Assembly: GCA_913062605.1 (NCBI GenBank)
Contig: CAJXWQ010000017.1
Location: forward strand, 1 to 40,991
Length of the DNA stretch: 40,991 bases
Direction: 5' to 3'
Source: an uncultured Cellvibrionales bacterium
Lineage (GTDB): Bacteria > Pseudomonadota > Gammaproteobacteria > Pseudomonadales > Porticoccaceae
The translations under genes and the position numbers were made by a program. Below the pieces are notes generated by a model that made no database searches, was not told the origin of the DNA, and saw only the letters and a program-made list of their open reading frames with translations. Below are positions 1-8,266 of the stretch, piece after piece (position 1 is the first letter of the stretch; every line of letters begins with the position of its first letter).

Positions 1-137
1 CCTTCAGGGGATGCCACATCCTCAATGTGATGGTCCTCCCAGAGTCCATCACTTGCTCGAAACGTGCGGATGCCGGATTCAGCCGATATGCCGGCACCGG
101 TTAATACCACCACGGACTCATAGCGCTTATGGTTCAT
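1..137 (-). CDS. Sirtuin (Sir2/CobB-type NAD-dependent deacylase), N-terminal part only
   Basis: The reverse strand opens with ATG at 137 and stays open to the window edge, giving the first 45 residues. They contain [15 protein letters not shown] at about residues 9-23, which is the GAGxSxxSG NAD-binding signature of the Sir2 family, followed by [11 protein letters not shown], also typical of bacterial sirtuins. The family removes acyl groups from lysines using NAD in the cytoplasm. The zinc-binding and catalytic His regions lie beyond the window, so the class cannot be confirmed. The gene diverges from the arsS-like gene, with about 106 bases between the two starts, where I see no convincing promoter. 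Confidence 0.85.
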   Translation of the reverse strand, partial: MNHKRYESVVVLTGAGISAESGIRTFRASDGLWEDHHIEDVASPE

Positions 138-243
138 GAGTTACCTGTCATAGGGAGTTACTTTATCAAGAGAGCCATTTGTAGGAATAACGTAACTTTA
201 ATCGACCATTGTGTGAGTGCAACACTAAACTTTTTCTTGACCA

Positions 244-1299
244 ATGGGTCACATTGAAAAGGTATTCTGGCAGAATCCCCCCATGCGTGATACTCGTCCC
301 CTGTTATTGAACACAGACTTCCCCCCTTTGCAGAGAACAGCACTGACGACCTTACAGGTCAATTTAGGCTACCTCTGCAATCTCAGTTGTACCCATTGCC
401 ACGTGAACGCTGGCCCCAGTCGTACAGAATTGATGGATAGGGCGACCATAGAGCTAGTCCTTGAGGTCTTGAGAGAGAAGAACGTGAAGACGTTGGATCT
501 TACCGGTGGTGCTCCAGAGATGAATCCTCACTTTCGTTATCTGGTTTCAGAAGCCAGTAAATTGGGGGTTGAGGTAATTGATCGCTGTAATCTAACCATT
601 TTGCTGGAGTCGGGATATCAGGATTTAGCCCAGTTTCTTGCTGACCATAAGGTCACTGTGGTTGCTTCGCTGCCCTGCTTTTCAGAACAGAATGTAACAG
701 AGCAGCGGGGTAAGGGTGTGTTTGAGCAAAGCATTGATGCACTTAAAATACTCAATAAAATTGGTTATGGGGTCGATGAAACACTGCCATTGAATCTGGT
801 TTATAACCCCAATGGCGCTTTTTTACCACCGGACCAACAGCAATTGGAAGCGGAGTATAAACTGCGGCTCAGCGAGGATCACAGCATAGTCTTTAACCAG
901 CTGTTTACGATAACCAATATGCCTATTAGTCGTTTTGGTGCAGTACTTTTGGCCAAGAATGGGTATGAACAATACATGCAACTGCTGAAAAATAATTTTT
1001 TAGCATTGAATTTGGATACAGTGATGTGCAGGACAACCGTGAGCGTGGACTGGCTTGGCAATCTATATGATTGTGATTTTAATCAAATGCTGGAAACGCC
1101 CATGTCAGTGCCTGTAGCCGTATCAGGATCCGCATCAGGGCAAGGGTCAGGGTTGGATGAGATGATTGCCTCAGATAGGCATCGTCACCTGCGGGATCTG
1201 CTTACAACGGATGTTACTGGGCACCCCATTGTGATTGCTGACCATTGTTATGGTTGTACGGCCGGTCAGGGTAGTAGTTGTGGCGGTGCTCTAGAGTAA
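244..1299 (+). CDS. arsS: Radical SAM protein ArsS-like (arsenosugar biosynthesis family)
   Basis: A 351-residue radical SAM protein. The iron-sulfur motif is C45-N-L-S-C49-T-H-C52, followed by a TGGAPE segment (about residues 88-93) that fits the SAM-binding strand. The C-terminus carries a second cysteine group, CYGCTAGQGSSCGG, as in the ArsS/DUF3641 family. Family knowledge: ArsS is thought to attach the adenosyl moiety to dimethylated arsenic on the way to arsenosugars. ATG 244 is the longest start. ATG 283 (residue 14) is an alternative, and neither has a strong ribosome site. Two glycosyltransferase-like genes of the same proposed pathway follow, the first overlapping this stop by one base. 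The methyltransferase ArsM is not in view. The fold is certain and the arsenic role is by family. Confidence 0.85.
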   Translation: MGHIEKVFWQNPPMRDTRPLLLNTDFPPLQRTALTTLQVNLGYLCNLSCTHCHVNAGPSRTELMDRATIELVLEVLREKNVKTLDLTGGAPEMNPHFRYLVSEASKLGVEVIDRCNLTILLESGYQDLAQFLADHKVTVVASLPCFSEQNVTEQRGKGVFEQSIDALKILNKIGYGVDETLPLNLVYNPNGAFLPPDQQQLEAEYKLRLSEDHSIVFNQLFTITNMPISRFGAVLLAKNGYEQYMQLLKNNFLALNLDTVMCRTTVSVDWLGNLYDCDFNQMLETPMSVPVAVSGSASGQGSGLDEMIASDRHRHLRDLLTTDVTGHPIVIADHCYGCTAGQGSSCGGALE

Positions 1300-1988
1300 T
1301 GGGGGATGTATTTCTCAGTATCATTATTCCTTCGCTTAATGAACAGTCCGAAATAGGTCTCTGCCTTGAGGCGTTACAACCACTTCGTGACGTAAGCATT
1401 CGGGGCATGGGTGTTGAAGTCATTGTTGCTGACGGCGGGAGTACAGATCATACCCGTGAATTGGCGGAGACCTCTGCCGACCAAGTGGTCAGTAGTAAGC
1501 TAGGTCGTGCACAGCAAATGAATGTTGGGGCGGAGTTTGCCCGTGGTGAATACCTGATGTTTCTCCATGCTGATACTGAGCTGCCATCAGATTTTTCAGT
1601 GGCTTGGTTGAATGGCCTGGACTGGGGGTTTTTCCCTGTTAAGTTGAGCGGCTCAGCATGGCCGTTTCGAGTGATTGAACGTGGGATGAATATACGTTCA
1701 CATTTGTTCGGTATTGGTACTGGTGACCAGACACTGTTTGTTCGTCGTGCATTATTCAAATCTCTCAATGGCTTTGCCAATATTCCCTTGATGGAGGATG
1801 TTGAGCTTTGTCGTCGCCTGAAAAGGGTGAGCCCGCCGTCATTTCAGCAAGGTGTTGTTACCACCTCGAGTCGTCGATGGGAGCAAAGAGGTATTCTCCG
1901 GACTGTTTTGCAGATGTGGCATCTACGCCTTGCCTACTTTTTAGGTGTCTCTCCCCAACATTTGGCTCGGCAGTACTATTCGCAATAA
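1299..1988 (+). CDS. Family 2 glycosyltransferase, TIGR04283 (arsenosugar-associated) type
   Basis: A GT-A fold family 2 glycosyltransferase of 229 residues. SIIIPSLNEQ near the N-terminus is the nucleotide-binding strand, VIVADGGSTDHT is the second, and LMFLHADTEL holds the DxD-like metal site. The open frame extends back to 1278, but ATG 1299 overlaps the arsS stop as TAATG and gives the expected N-terminus, so that start is preferred. Proteins of this family are regularly found beside ArsS and a DUF2064 protein, exactly as here. The sugar donor and acceptor are not known from sequence, so transfer of a sugar to an arsenical or lipid precursor is inference from the neighbourhood. Confidence 0.85.
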   Translation: MGDVFLSIIIPSLNEQSEIGLCLEALQPLRDVSIRGMGVEVIVADGGSTDHTRELAETSADQVVSSKLGRAQQMNVGAEFARGEYLMFLHADTELPSDFSVAWLNGLDWGFFPVKLSGSAWPFRVIERGMNIRSHLFGIGTGDQTLFVRRALFKSLNGFANIPLMEDVELCRRLKRVSPPSFQQGVVTTSSRRWEQRGILRTVLQMWHLRLAYFLGVSPQHLARQYYSQ

Positions 1989-2002
1989 GAGAGCTACCCA
2001 TA

Positions 2003-2635
2003 ATGTCTGTGCAGTACCCTGATAGTTGTTTACTTCAATTTGCAAAAGCCCCCCTACAGGGGCGTGTGAAAACACGGCTTCAGTCTGCATTGGGTGAAGC
2101 TGGGAGCCTGCAATTACATTGCGCACTGGTGGATTATCAGTTCCGTATTCATCAGGCATCTGCCGTCTCGAACCTGGAATTATGGTGCAGTGCTGAGCAT
2201 AATTTTTTTCACCAACTAGTAGAGGGCACAGGTGTTCGGATTGTCGAGCAGCAAGGGCGTGATCTCGGTGAACGAATGGCCAATGCCTTTGCCAAGCGGT
2301 TGGGGCAATTTAATCGAGTGATTATTATTGGCAGTGACTGCCCAGCCATTAATGGTGAGTATATTACGCAAGCGTTGGAGGCTCTTGATGATGTACCCGC
2401 AGTATTTGGCCCGGCCACGGATGGCGGATATGTGTTGATAGGCTTAAATTGTTTAAATCTGACACTGTTTTCTGATATTCCCTGGGGGACTGGAGAGGTG
2501 ATGGCTATGACCCAAAATAGACTGAACAGCCTTGGTTGGGCGTGGAAGGAATTGTCAGCACTCCCCGATATTGATCGCCCGGAGGATCTTGTGGAGCTGC
2601 CAAGCTTTGATGAATTACAAAAAATCTATTGTTAA
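2003..2635 (+). CDS. DUF2064 / TIGR04282 nucleotidyl- or glycosyltransferase-like protein
   Basis: A 210-residue protein with a nucleotidyltransferase/GT-A fold. CLLQFAKAPLQGRVKTRL at the N-terminus is the typical KxPxxGxVKTRL nucleotide-binding motif. VIIIGSDCPAI in the middle is the metal-binding strand and FGPATDGGYVLIGL the conserved core of DUF2064. The frame is open back to 1808, but that part lies inside the preceding gene and resembles nothing. ATG 2003, 14 bases after the upstream stop, gives the normal family N-terminus. It is the third gene of the arsS cluster and probably supplies or transfers an activated sugar. The exact reaction is unknown. Confidence 0.83.
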   Translation: MSVQYPDSCLLQFAKAPLQGRVKTRLQSALGEAGSLQLHCALVDYQFRIHQASAVSNLELWCSAEHNFFHQLVEGTGVRIVEQQGRDLGERMANAFAKRLGQFNRVIIIGSDCPAINGEYITQALEALDDVPAVFGPATDGGYVLIGLNCLNLTLFSDIPWGTGEVMAMTQNRLNSLGWAWKELSALPDIDRPEDLVELPSFDELQKIYC

Positions 2636-2789
2636 TAGATAACCCGTTGAAATAATAGAGTTTATATTTCTTGGTGGCTTTTCATTTTAAGCCTATTTGC
2701 ATGTTTTTTGATGTTAATTCTGTTATCTTTTCTCTTATTGCCCCAAGTTTTTGGCATAATACCGGCTTTGTTTCAGGTCGGATTATCTA

Positions 2790-3431
2790 TTGTCGTCCCA
2801 AGCAGCTATTTTTTCATTTAAGTCTCTCGCCTTTGAGCGGGACGATAGGCTGTTGTTTTCTGAGATCAGCATGGCGCTTGAGCCTGGTGATATTCTCCAG
2901 GTCGAAGGGCCCAACGGTTGCGGTAAAACCACCTTATTACGTATTATTTCAACGGCATTAAATCCCACTTCTGGGGCGCTATTTTGGCGTGGTAAGGATA
3001 TCTCTCTGCATCGCCAGAATTATCTCCAGCATTTACTGTTTTTAGGGCACTTACCTGGGCTTAAACAATCGCTGTCACCTGAAGAAAACTTGCAGTGGTG
3101 GCGTCGCCTCAATGCCAATAGTAGCCTGTTAAGTAATGAAGAAGTGTTGGCCAAAATTGGACTTCGTGGTTACGAAGATGTCCCCTGTTATACATTATCT
3201 GCCGGGCAGCAGCGTCGTGCTGCACTGGCTAGGTTGCTCATTACCGAGGCGCCCTTGTGGGTGTTGGATGAACCTTTTACCGCCATTGATAAGCAGGGTG
3301 TCGCTCAGCTCGAAACATTGTTGAAGGGGCATGTGAAGAAGGGTGGCGTGGTAATCTTGTCTACTCATCAGGATTTGGGCATTGAAGGTATTCGTCGGTT
3401 GTCCTTACCATTGTTGGCGGAGGTAAGCTGA
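2790..3431 (+). CDS. ccmA: Cytochrome c maturation ABC ATPase CcmA (TTG start)
   Basis: The ATP-hydrolysing subunit of the CcmABCD complex that releases haem-loaded CcmE from CcmC. Walker A is GPNGCGKTT (residues 40-48), the ABC signature LSAGQ (136-140), Walker B LWVLDEP (156-162), and the switch His lies in STHQD. At 213 residues it has the family length. No ATG exists between the in-frame stop at 2757 and residue 28, and the first strands precede that, so TTG 2790 is the probable start, with CAGG at 2774-2777 as a weak ribosome site. It leads the ccm operon, and ccmB follows after two bases. The 154 bases upstream are AT-rich and presumably hold the operon promoter, but I could not fix the boxes. 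Confidence 0.96.
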   Translation: MSSQAAIFSFKSLAFERDDRLLFSEISMALEPGDILQVEGPNGCGKTTLLRIISTALNPTSGALFWRGKDISLHRQNYLQHLLFLGHLPGLKQSLSPEENLQWWRRLNANSSLLSNEEVLAKIGLRGYEDVPCYTLSAGQQRRAALARLLITEAPLWVLDEPFTAIDKQGVAQLETLLKGHVKKGGVVILSTHQDLGIEGIRRLSLPLLAEVS

Positions 3432-3433
3432 TT

Positions 3434-4105
3434 ATGGGTGGTGGTTTTTCAGCTATTCTCAAGCGGGATCTGCTATTGGCGTTTCGTCATAGGGGCGAGA
3501 TTGCCAATCCGGTGATTTTCTTCTTTATCGTAGTGACATTAGTACCGTTGGGTTTAACACCAGAAGCCAGTCGGTTGGCAGAGATTGCTCCGGGTATTTT
3601 GTGGGTCATGGCACTCTTGGCATCACTGCTGTCGGTGGAGGGTTTGTTTCAAAGTGATTACCGTGATGGCACATTGGAACAGCTGTTGATTACGCCACAA
3701 CCTCTTTACCTGATGGTGCTGGCGAAAGTTCTGGCTCATTGGTTAATCACGGGTCTTCCCTTAACTCTTTTGGCGCCGGTTTTAGGTATGATGTTGTCCC
3801 TGCCAACGACGGGTTATTTACCTCTGGTGTTGAGTCTACTTATGGGCACAGCGGTACTGAGCTTGATCGGTGCTATTGGTGCAGGCCTTACCGTCGCGTT
3901 AAGGAAGGGTGGGCTATTGTTGTCACTGATTGTGATGCCACTCTACATGCCAGTACTGATTTTTGGTGCCAGTACGGTTCAGCGAGCGGTTGATGGATTT
4001 CCTGTGGATGGGCCGTTGGCGGTGATGGGCGCATTGCTGGCTTTTTCATTATTAATTTCACCATTTGCTACTGCGGGTGCCCTGCGGGTAAGCATGCACG
4101 GTTAA
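3434..4105 (+). CDS. ccmB: Haem exporter membrane subunit CcmB
   Basis: A 223-residue integral membrane protein with about six hydrophobic segments. The N-terminal LKRDLLLAFRHRGEIANP and the segment FQSDYRDGTLEQLL are characteristic of CcmB, and the E. coli protein is of nearly the same length. CcmB is the transmembrane partner of the CcmA ATPase. The CcmA2B dimer associates with CcmC and CcmD in the inner membrane and drives release of holo-CcmE. The gene begins two bases after ccmA and is followed by ccmC after 40 bases, the normal operon order. Confidence 0.96.
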   Translation: MGGGFSAILKRDLLLAFRHRGEIANPVIFFFIVVTLVPLGLTPEASRLAEIAPGILWVMALLASLLSVEGLFQSDYRDGTLEQLLITPQPLYLMVLAKVLAHWLITGLPLTLLAPVLGMMLSLPTTGYLPLVLSLLMGTAVLSLIGAIGAGLTVALRKGGLLLSLIVMPLYMPVLIFGASTVQRAVDGFPVDGPLAVMGALLAFSLLISPFATAGALRVSMHG

Positions 4106-4145
4106 TGGTTGGCGATGTTGTTGAATAGCGAGGGTTAAGACAGAG

Positions 4146-4898
4146 ATGTGGCAATGGTTTCATCGGTTGGGGTCGCCGCGCTGGTTTTATCATACCAGTG
4201 GTAAATGGCTACCATGGTTGTCTATATTGGCTGCGGCACTGTTAAGCCTCGGTGTGGTATGGGGGCTGGGTTTTGCTCCAGAAGATGCCAAGCAGGGCAA
4301 TAGTTTTAGGATTATTTATATCCATGTCCCTGCGTCCTTTCTCGCACTGGCGGGTTACTATGTGATGGCCATTTCGGGCGCTGTTGGCCTGATTTGGAAA
4401 ATGAAGCTAGCCGATATGGTGATGAAGTCAGCAGCACCCATTGGTGCAATACTAACCTTCGTCGCATTGGTGACGGGTGCCATTTGGGGTAAGCCTACCT
4501 GGGGAACCTACTGGGTATGGGATGCCCGAATAACCTCCATGCTGGTATTGTTCTTTTTGTATCTGGGGGTGATTGCCTTGCAATACTCCTACACCAGCCA
4601 GGATGCAGCCAGCAAGGCCAGCGCTGTGCTTTCACTTGTTGGTATGGTGAATATCCCCATTATCTACAAGTCAGTGGACTGGTGGTATACGCTGCACCAG
4701 CCTGCCACCATTAGGTTGACTGAAGCCCCCTCCATGCACCCCGATATGTTTCATCCTCTATTGGTCATGATATTGGGATTTTATTGTTTTTATGCCGTGG
4801 CTTTGATCCTCAATACACGGGTAGAAATTCTCCACAGAGAGCGTCGGACCCGCTGGGTACAAGACATGGTGCTCAACACGAGAGAGGGACAGAATTAA
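4146..4898 (+). CDS. ccmC: Haem handling protein CcmC
   Basis: CcmC presents haem to the chaperone CcmE on the periplasmic side of the inner membrane. The 250-residue protein has six hydrophobic segments and the tryptophan-rich WWD loop at about 114-131 (WGKPTWGTYWVWD). The two axial haem ligands known in E. coli, His60 and His184, fall at the same residue numbers here, in IYIHVPAS and WYTLHQPA. The stop overlaps the ccmD start as TAATG. The start ATG at 4146 is preceded by GACAGAG. All key residues are in place. Confidence 0.97.
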   Translation: MWQWFHRLGSPRWFYHTSGKWLPWLSILAAALLSLGVVWGLGFAPEDAKQGNSFRIIYIHVPASFLALAGYYVMAISGAVGLIWKMKLADMVMKSAAPIGAILTFVALVTGAIWGKPTWGTYWVWDARITSMLVLFFLYLGVIALQYSYTSQDAASKASAVLSLVGMVNIPIIYKSVDWWYTLHQPATIRLTEAPSMHPDMFHPLLVMILGFYCFYAVALILNTRVEILHRERRTRWVQDMVLNTREGQN

Positions 4899-5110
4899 TG
4901 TTCCAGTTTGAAAGCCTGGGTGAGTTTATTCAGATGGGCGGCCACGGTACTTATGTCTGGGCAGCCTACCTGATTTCTCTGTCGGTACTGATATGGCTGG
5001 TGGTAAGCCCATTGCACCGTAGGCGAAAGCTTGTGCAAGAAGTTATCAAGCAGCAACGCCGTGAAGCGGCTCGTCAGCAACACTCGGATACATCCCAACC
5101 CGCCCCTTAA
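4898..5110 (+). CDS. ccmD: Small haem exporter subunit CcmD
   Basis: A 70-residue protein with one transmembrane segment (about 19-38) and a basic, glutamine-rich cytoplasmic tail starting PLHRRRKL. The N-terminal FQMGGHG-like segment (IQMGGHGTYVWAAY) is the family signature. CcmD stabilises the CcmABC-CcmE complex and is needed to release holo-CcmE. The open frame runs back into ccmC to 4784, but ATG 4898, overlapping the ccmC stop, gives the normal size. Confidence 0.93.
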   Translation: MFQFESLGEFIQMGGHGTYVWAAYLISLSVLIWLVVSPLHRRRKLVQEVIKQQRREAARQQHSDTSQPAP

Positions 5111-5164
5111 TATATGCCCTTGGGGTACGCCCCTCGGATAGTAAAACGAGAAAAAGAGACAGTT

Positions 5165-5638
5165 ATGCACCCAATCCGTCGCCAGCGTTTATTTATGGTA
5201 ATTTTTATTGTTGTTGTGGCCTCAGCAGCTGTTGGGCTCTTAAGTTTTGCTTTGCGAGAAAATATTAATCTGTTTTATGCCCCTTCAGATATTGTTTCGG
5301 GAAAAGCCCCGGAGGGTGTTCATATTCGGGCTGGTGGCATGGTTGTTGATGGTAGCTTGGAGCGGGCTGATGACTCGCTGTTTGCTCGCTTTCAGATTAC
5401 TGATGGTGAGGCCAATGTGGAGGTTCATTACACCGGTATTCTCCCCGACTTATTTTCCGAGGGCGAAGCCGCTGTGGCAACTGGAGAGCTTGATAAGAAT
5501 GGAATTTTTATGGCTTCCGAGGTGCTAGCTAAACACGATGAGAATTACACGCCGCCAGAGGTGGCTGATGCCATGGAAGCCGCGCACCAGCGAGCTGCTG
5601 ATGCTGCTGACAACACTACTCCTACTGATGACTACTGA
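5165..5638 (+). CDS. ccmE: Periplasmic haem chaperone CcmE
   Basis: CcmE binds haem covalently and carries it from CcmC to the CcmF/H ligase. The 157-residue protein has a short basic N-terminus, one membrane anchor (about 9-30), an OB-fold domain and the LAKHDENYTPPE motif. His124 in it is the covalent haem-binding residue and Tyr128 the axial ligand. The frame is open back to ATG 5114. ATG 5165 is chosen because AAAAAGAGAC lies just upstream and MHPIRRQRL is the usual N-terminus. The C-terminal tail is acidic and alanine-rich, as is common in the family. Confidence 0.96.
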   Translation: MHPIRRQRLFMVIFIVVVASAAVGLLSFALRENINLFYAPSDIVSGKAPEGVHIRAGGMVVDGSLERADDSLFARFQITDGEANVEVHYTGILPDLFSEGEAAVATGELDKNGIFMASEVLAKHDENYTPPEVADAMEAAHQRAADAADNTTPTDDY

Positions 5639-5689
5639 TTCCATCAAGGCAGTTAACCCAATGATTATTCTTAATGGGATAAACGAAAA

Positions 5690-7678
5690 ATGATTGCAGA
5701 ATATGGGCAATTCTCGCTGATATTGGCGCTGATATTGGCGCTACTTCAATCGGTGATTCCCCAAGCGGGTGCGGCGGTGGGTAACCGTTTGTGGATGAGC
5801 ACATCCAGGCCCTTAGTCGTGGGGCAGACTCTGATGGTGATGTTCAGTTTTGGCTGCTTGGTAGCATTGTTTATCGGTGATGATTTTTCTGTGCGTTATG
5901 TGGCGGCAAACTCCAATACATTGTTACCCGATCATTACAAGGTCAGTGCTGTTTGGGGTGCACATGAAGGGTCGTTGTTACTGTGGGTGCTCATTTTAGC
6001 GCTGTGGAGCCTGGCCGTTGCCATGTTCAGTCGCACACTGCCTGAGCAGTTAGTTGCAAGAGTACTGGGTGTGATGGGGGTGATCAGTGTCGGTTTCTAC
6101 CTATTTTTGTTATTTACATCGAACCCGTTTGACCGCACCTTGCCATTTTATCCCATGGACGGAGCGGACCTGAACCCACTGCTTCAGGATGTTGGATTGA
6201 TTTTTCACCCGCCAATGCTCTACATGGGATATGTGGGCTTTTCTGTGGCGTTTTCTTTTGCCATTGCGGCCCTCATTGAGGGGCGGATGGATGCTGCCTG
6301 GGCGCGCTGGACGAGGCCCTGGACAAATGTGGCTTGGGTGTTTCTCACACTGGGAATAGCACTTGGCAGTTGGTGGGCATACTACGAATTAGGTTGGGGC
6401 GGTTGGTGGTTCTGGGACCCAGTAGAAAATGCCTCCTTTATGCCCTGGTTGGTGGGTACGGCACTGGTTCATACCTTGGCCGCCACTGAAAAGCGGGGTG
6501 TGTTTCGCAGCTGGACATTACTTCTAGCCATTATTGCTTTTTCTCTGAGTTTATTGGGTACTTTCTTAGTTCGCTCTGGCGTATTGACGTCAGTACATGC
6601 CTTTGCCGCAGACCCTACCCGTGGTGTATTTATCCTCACCTTCCTCGCCGTTGTGATCGGGGGGTCATTATTGCTGTACGCTCTGCGAGGACCTGCGGTG
6701 AAAAGTGTCACCAGTTTTGTGGGGTTGTCACGGGAAATGTTCCTGCTGATTAATAATATCCTGCTGATCAGTGTGATGGTTATCATTCTACTGGGAACAC
6801 TCTACCCATTGATTGCCGATGTCATGGAGTGGGGGAAAATCTCAGTGGGCCCGCCTTACTTCAATGTGTTTTTTGTTCCGTTGATGCTCTTGTTAGCTGT
6901 CCTGATGGTTGTGGGTTCGGTATTGCGTTGGAAGCGTAATACGATGGCCAACCTCAAACAGAACCTCAGCATCCCATTGATACTCGCATTGTTGGCAGGT
7001 GGAGTGTCGCCTTTGTGGTTTGGTCAGATCTATCAGATTGACGGTTATCAGGTCATGGCTGGAGTAACAGTGGCGGTCGCTGTTTGGGTCTTTGCAGTTA
7101 CTCTCACTGACCTCTGGCAAAAGAGTCGGCACTCGTCTTCTTTTTGGCGTGGTTTGCAACGGCTTAAAAGTAGCTACTACGGGATGATTTTGGCTCATCT
7201 GGGGATAGCGGTCTGTATCGTTGGTGCAGGGTTAACCAGTATTTATAGTATTCAGCGAGATATTCGGATGGAGCCAGGTGAACAGGCTCTGGTTGCAGGT
7301 TATCAATTTGAGTTTGTGGGAATGCGTCAGGTGCAAGGCCCTAACTACCTAGCGGAGCAGGCGCTCATTCTGGTGACGAAGGATAGTGACTCCGTGGCAG
7401 AACTGAAGCCAGAAAAACGTCGTTATGTGGCCAGTGGCCAGACCATGACGGAAGCGGATATCGACAATGGTTTATTTCGCGATCTGTATGTCGCACTGGG
7501 TGAACCTCTAAAGGGTGATGCTTGGGCCATACGGGTTTATGTAAAACCATTTGTACGCTGGATTTGGCTCGGTGCGCTGTTGATTGCCATGGGTGGTTTG
7601 ATCGCTGTATTGGATAAACGGTATCGGCGACAAGCTGTCTCTTCTCGTGCAGAAGGCAGTCTGGCAGTTGGTGCTTAA
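5690..7678 (+). CDS. ccmF: Cytochrome c haem lyase subunit CcmF
   Basis: The large membrane core of the System I haem ligase, which joins reduced haem from CcmE to apocytochrome c. The 662 residues have many transmembrane segments and the WWD domain at about 235-252 (GWGGWWFWDPVENA). Histidines known as haem ligands in E. coli CcmF occur at the same numbers: His173 (IFHPPM), His261 (LVHTLA) and His303 (SVHAFA). A fourth candidate is His503 in LAHLG. The E. coli protein is about 647 residues. The gene lies 51 bases after ccmE and ends in a short tandem repeat. Confidence 0.97.
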   Translation: MIAEYGQFSLILALILALLQSVIPQAGAAVGNRLWMSTSRPLVVGQTLMVMFSFGCLVALFIGDDFSVRYVAANSNTLLPDHYKVSAVWGAHEGSLLLWVLILALWSLAVAMFSRTLPEQLVARVLGVMGVISVGFYLFLLFTSNPFDRTLPFYPMDGADLNPLLQDVGLIFHPPMLYMGYVGFSVAFSFAIAALIEGRMDAAWARWTRPWTNVAWVFLTLGIALGSWWAYYELGWGGWWFWDPVENASFMPWLVGTALVHTLAATEKRGVFRSWTLLLAIIAFSLSLLGTFLVRSGVLTSVHAFAADPTRGVFILTFLAVVIGGSLLLYALRGPAVKSVTSFVGLSREMFLLINNILLISVMVIILLGTLYPLIADVMEWGKISVGPPYFNVFFVPLMLLLAVLMVVGSVLRWKRNTMANLKQNLSIPLILALLAGGVSPLWFGQIYQIDGYQVMAGVTVAVAVWVFAVTLTDLWQKSRHSSSFWRGLQRLKSSYYGMILAHLGIAVCIVGAGLTSIYSIQRDIRMEPGEQALVAGYQFEFVGMRQVQGPNYLAEQALILVTKDSDSVAELKPEKRRYVASGQTMTEADIDNGLFRDLYVALGEPLKGDAWAIRVYVKPFVRWIWLGALLIAMGGLIAVLDKRYRRQAVSSRAEGSLAVGA

Positions 7679-7710
7679 CAACTGGTACCTAACAACTGGT
7701 ACCTAACAAC
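7676..7710. repeat. 14-bp tandem repeat, 2.5 copies, after the ccmF stop
   Basis: TAACAACTGGTACC occurs at 7676-7689 and again at 7690-7703, followed by a half copy TAACAAC at 7704-7710. The first TAA is the ccmF stop codon. Each unit contains GGTACC, a six-base palindrome. It fills the short gap before the ccmG ribosome site (GAGGCGG at 7714-7720). It looks like slippage-type duplication and no function is evident. Confidence 0.9.
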
Positions 7711-7729
7711 AATAGAGGCGGATGATTAA

Positions 7730-8254
7730 GTGGCAAGACTAAAGCTATTTTTACCACTGATAGTATTTATCGTGCTGGCCATTTTTTTGCTCAATGGGTT
7801 GGAGCGTGATCCAAATGCTATGCCTTCCGCATTGATTGATAGGCCGATCCCTGCTTTTTCTCTTTCAGTGCTTAGTGATGAAAACAATCAGGTAGATCAG
7901 ACAATTTTTCAGGGTAAGCCTGCATTGCTGAATGTCTGGGCTACCTGGTGTATTTCATGTCGTGTAGAACACCCCTACCTGAACAAGCTGTCTGAGCAGG
8001 GCATCAGAATTATCGGTCTGAATTACAAGGATGACATTGTGGCAGCTCGTGAATGGTTAGCGGAAAAGGGTGACCCCTATGCCCTGAGTATTGTGGATGA
8101 CACGGGCCGAATGGGTTTGGATTTAGGCGTATTTGGTGCGCCTGAAACCTATGTGGTGGATAGTACTGGGACCATCCGTTACAAGCATGTGGGTGTGGTT
8201 GATGATCGGGTTTGGCAAAAGCACCTTTTGCCGGTATGGCAACAAATTCAATAA
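7730..8254 (+). CDS. ccmG: Periplasmic thiol-disulfide oxidoreductase CcmG/DsbE (GTG start)
   Basis: A 174-residue membrane-anchored thioredoxin-fold protein that reduces the cysteines of apocytochrome c or CcmH in the periplasm. An N-terminal hydrophobic anchor spans about residues 5-22. The active site is W73-C74-I-S-C77 within NVWATWCISC, and the cis-proline lies in FGAPETYVVD. The usual centre in this family is CPxC, so isoleucine in place of proline is a small oddity. The start is GTG 7730 with GAGGCGG upstream, since no in-frame ATG gives the anchor. The carboxymuconolactone-type gene follows after 12 bases. Confidence 0.95.
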   Translation: MARLKLFLPLIVFIVLAIFLLNGLERDPNAMPSALIDRPIPAFSLSVLSDENNQVDQTIFQGKPALLNVWATWCISCRVEHPYLNKLSEQGIRIIGLNYKDDIVAAREWLAEKGDPYALSIVDDTGRMGLDLGVFGAPETYVVDSTGTIRYKHVGVVDDRVWQKHLLPVWQQIQ

Positions 8255-8266
8255 TGAGGCAATAGC

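Noticed and set aside
1808-2002. N-terminal extension of the DUF2064 protein
   Set aside because: It lies inside the upstream glycosyltransferase in another frame. The family N-terminus starts at ATG 2003.
2738-2760. TTGCCC ... CATAAT as the ccmA promoter
   Set aside because: The spacer is only 11 bases, too short for a sigma-70 promoter.
2671-2961. 96-residue plus-strand ORF before ccmA
   Set aside because: It overlaps the ccmA N-terminus and Walker A in another frame and has no family resemblance.
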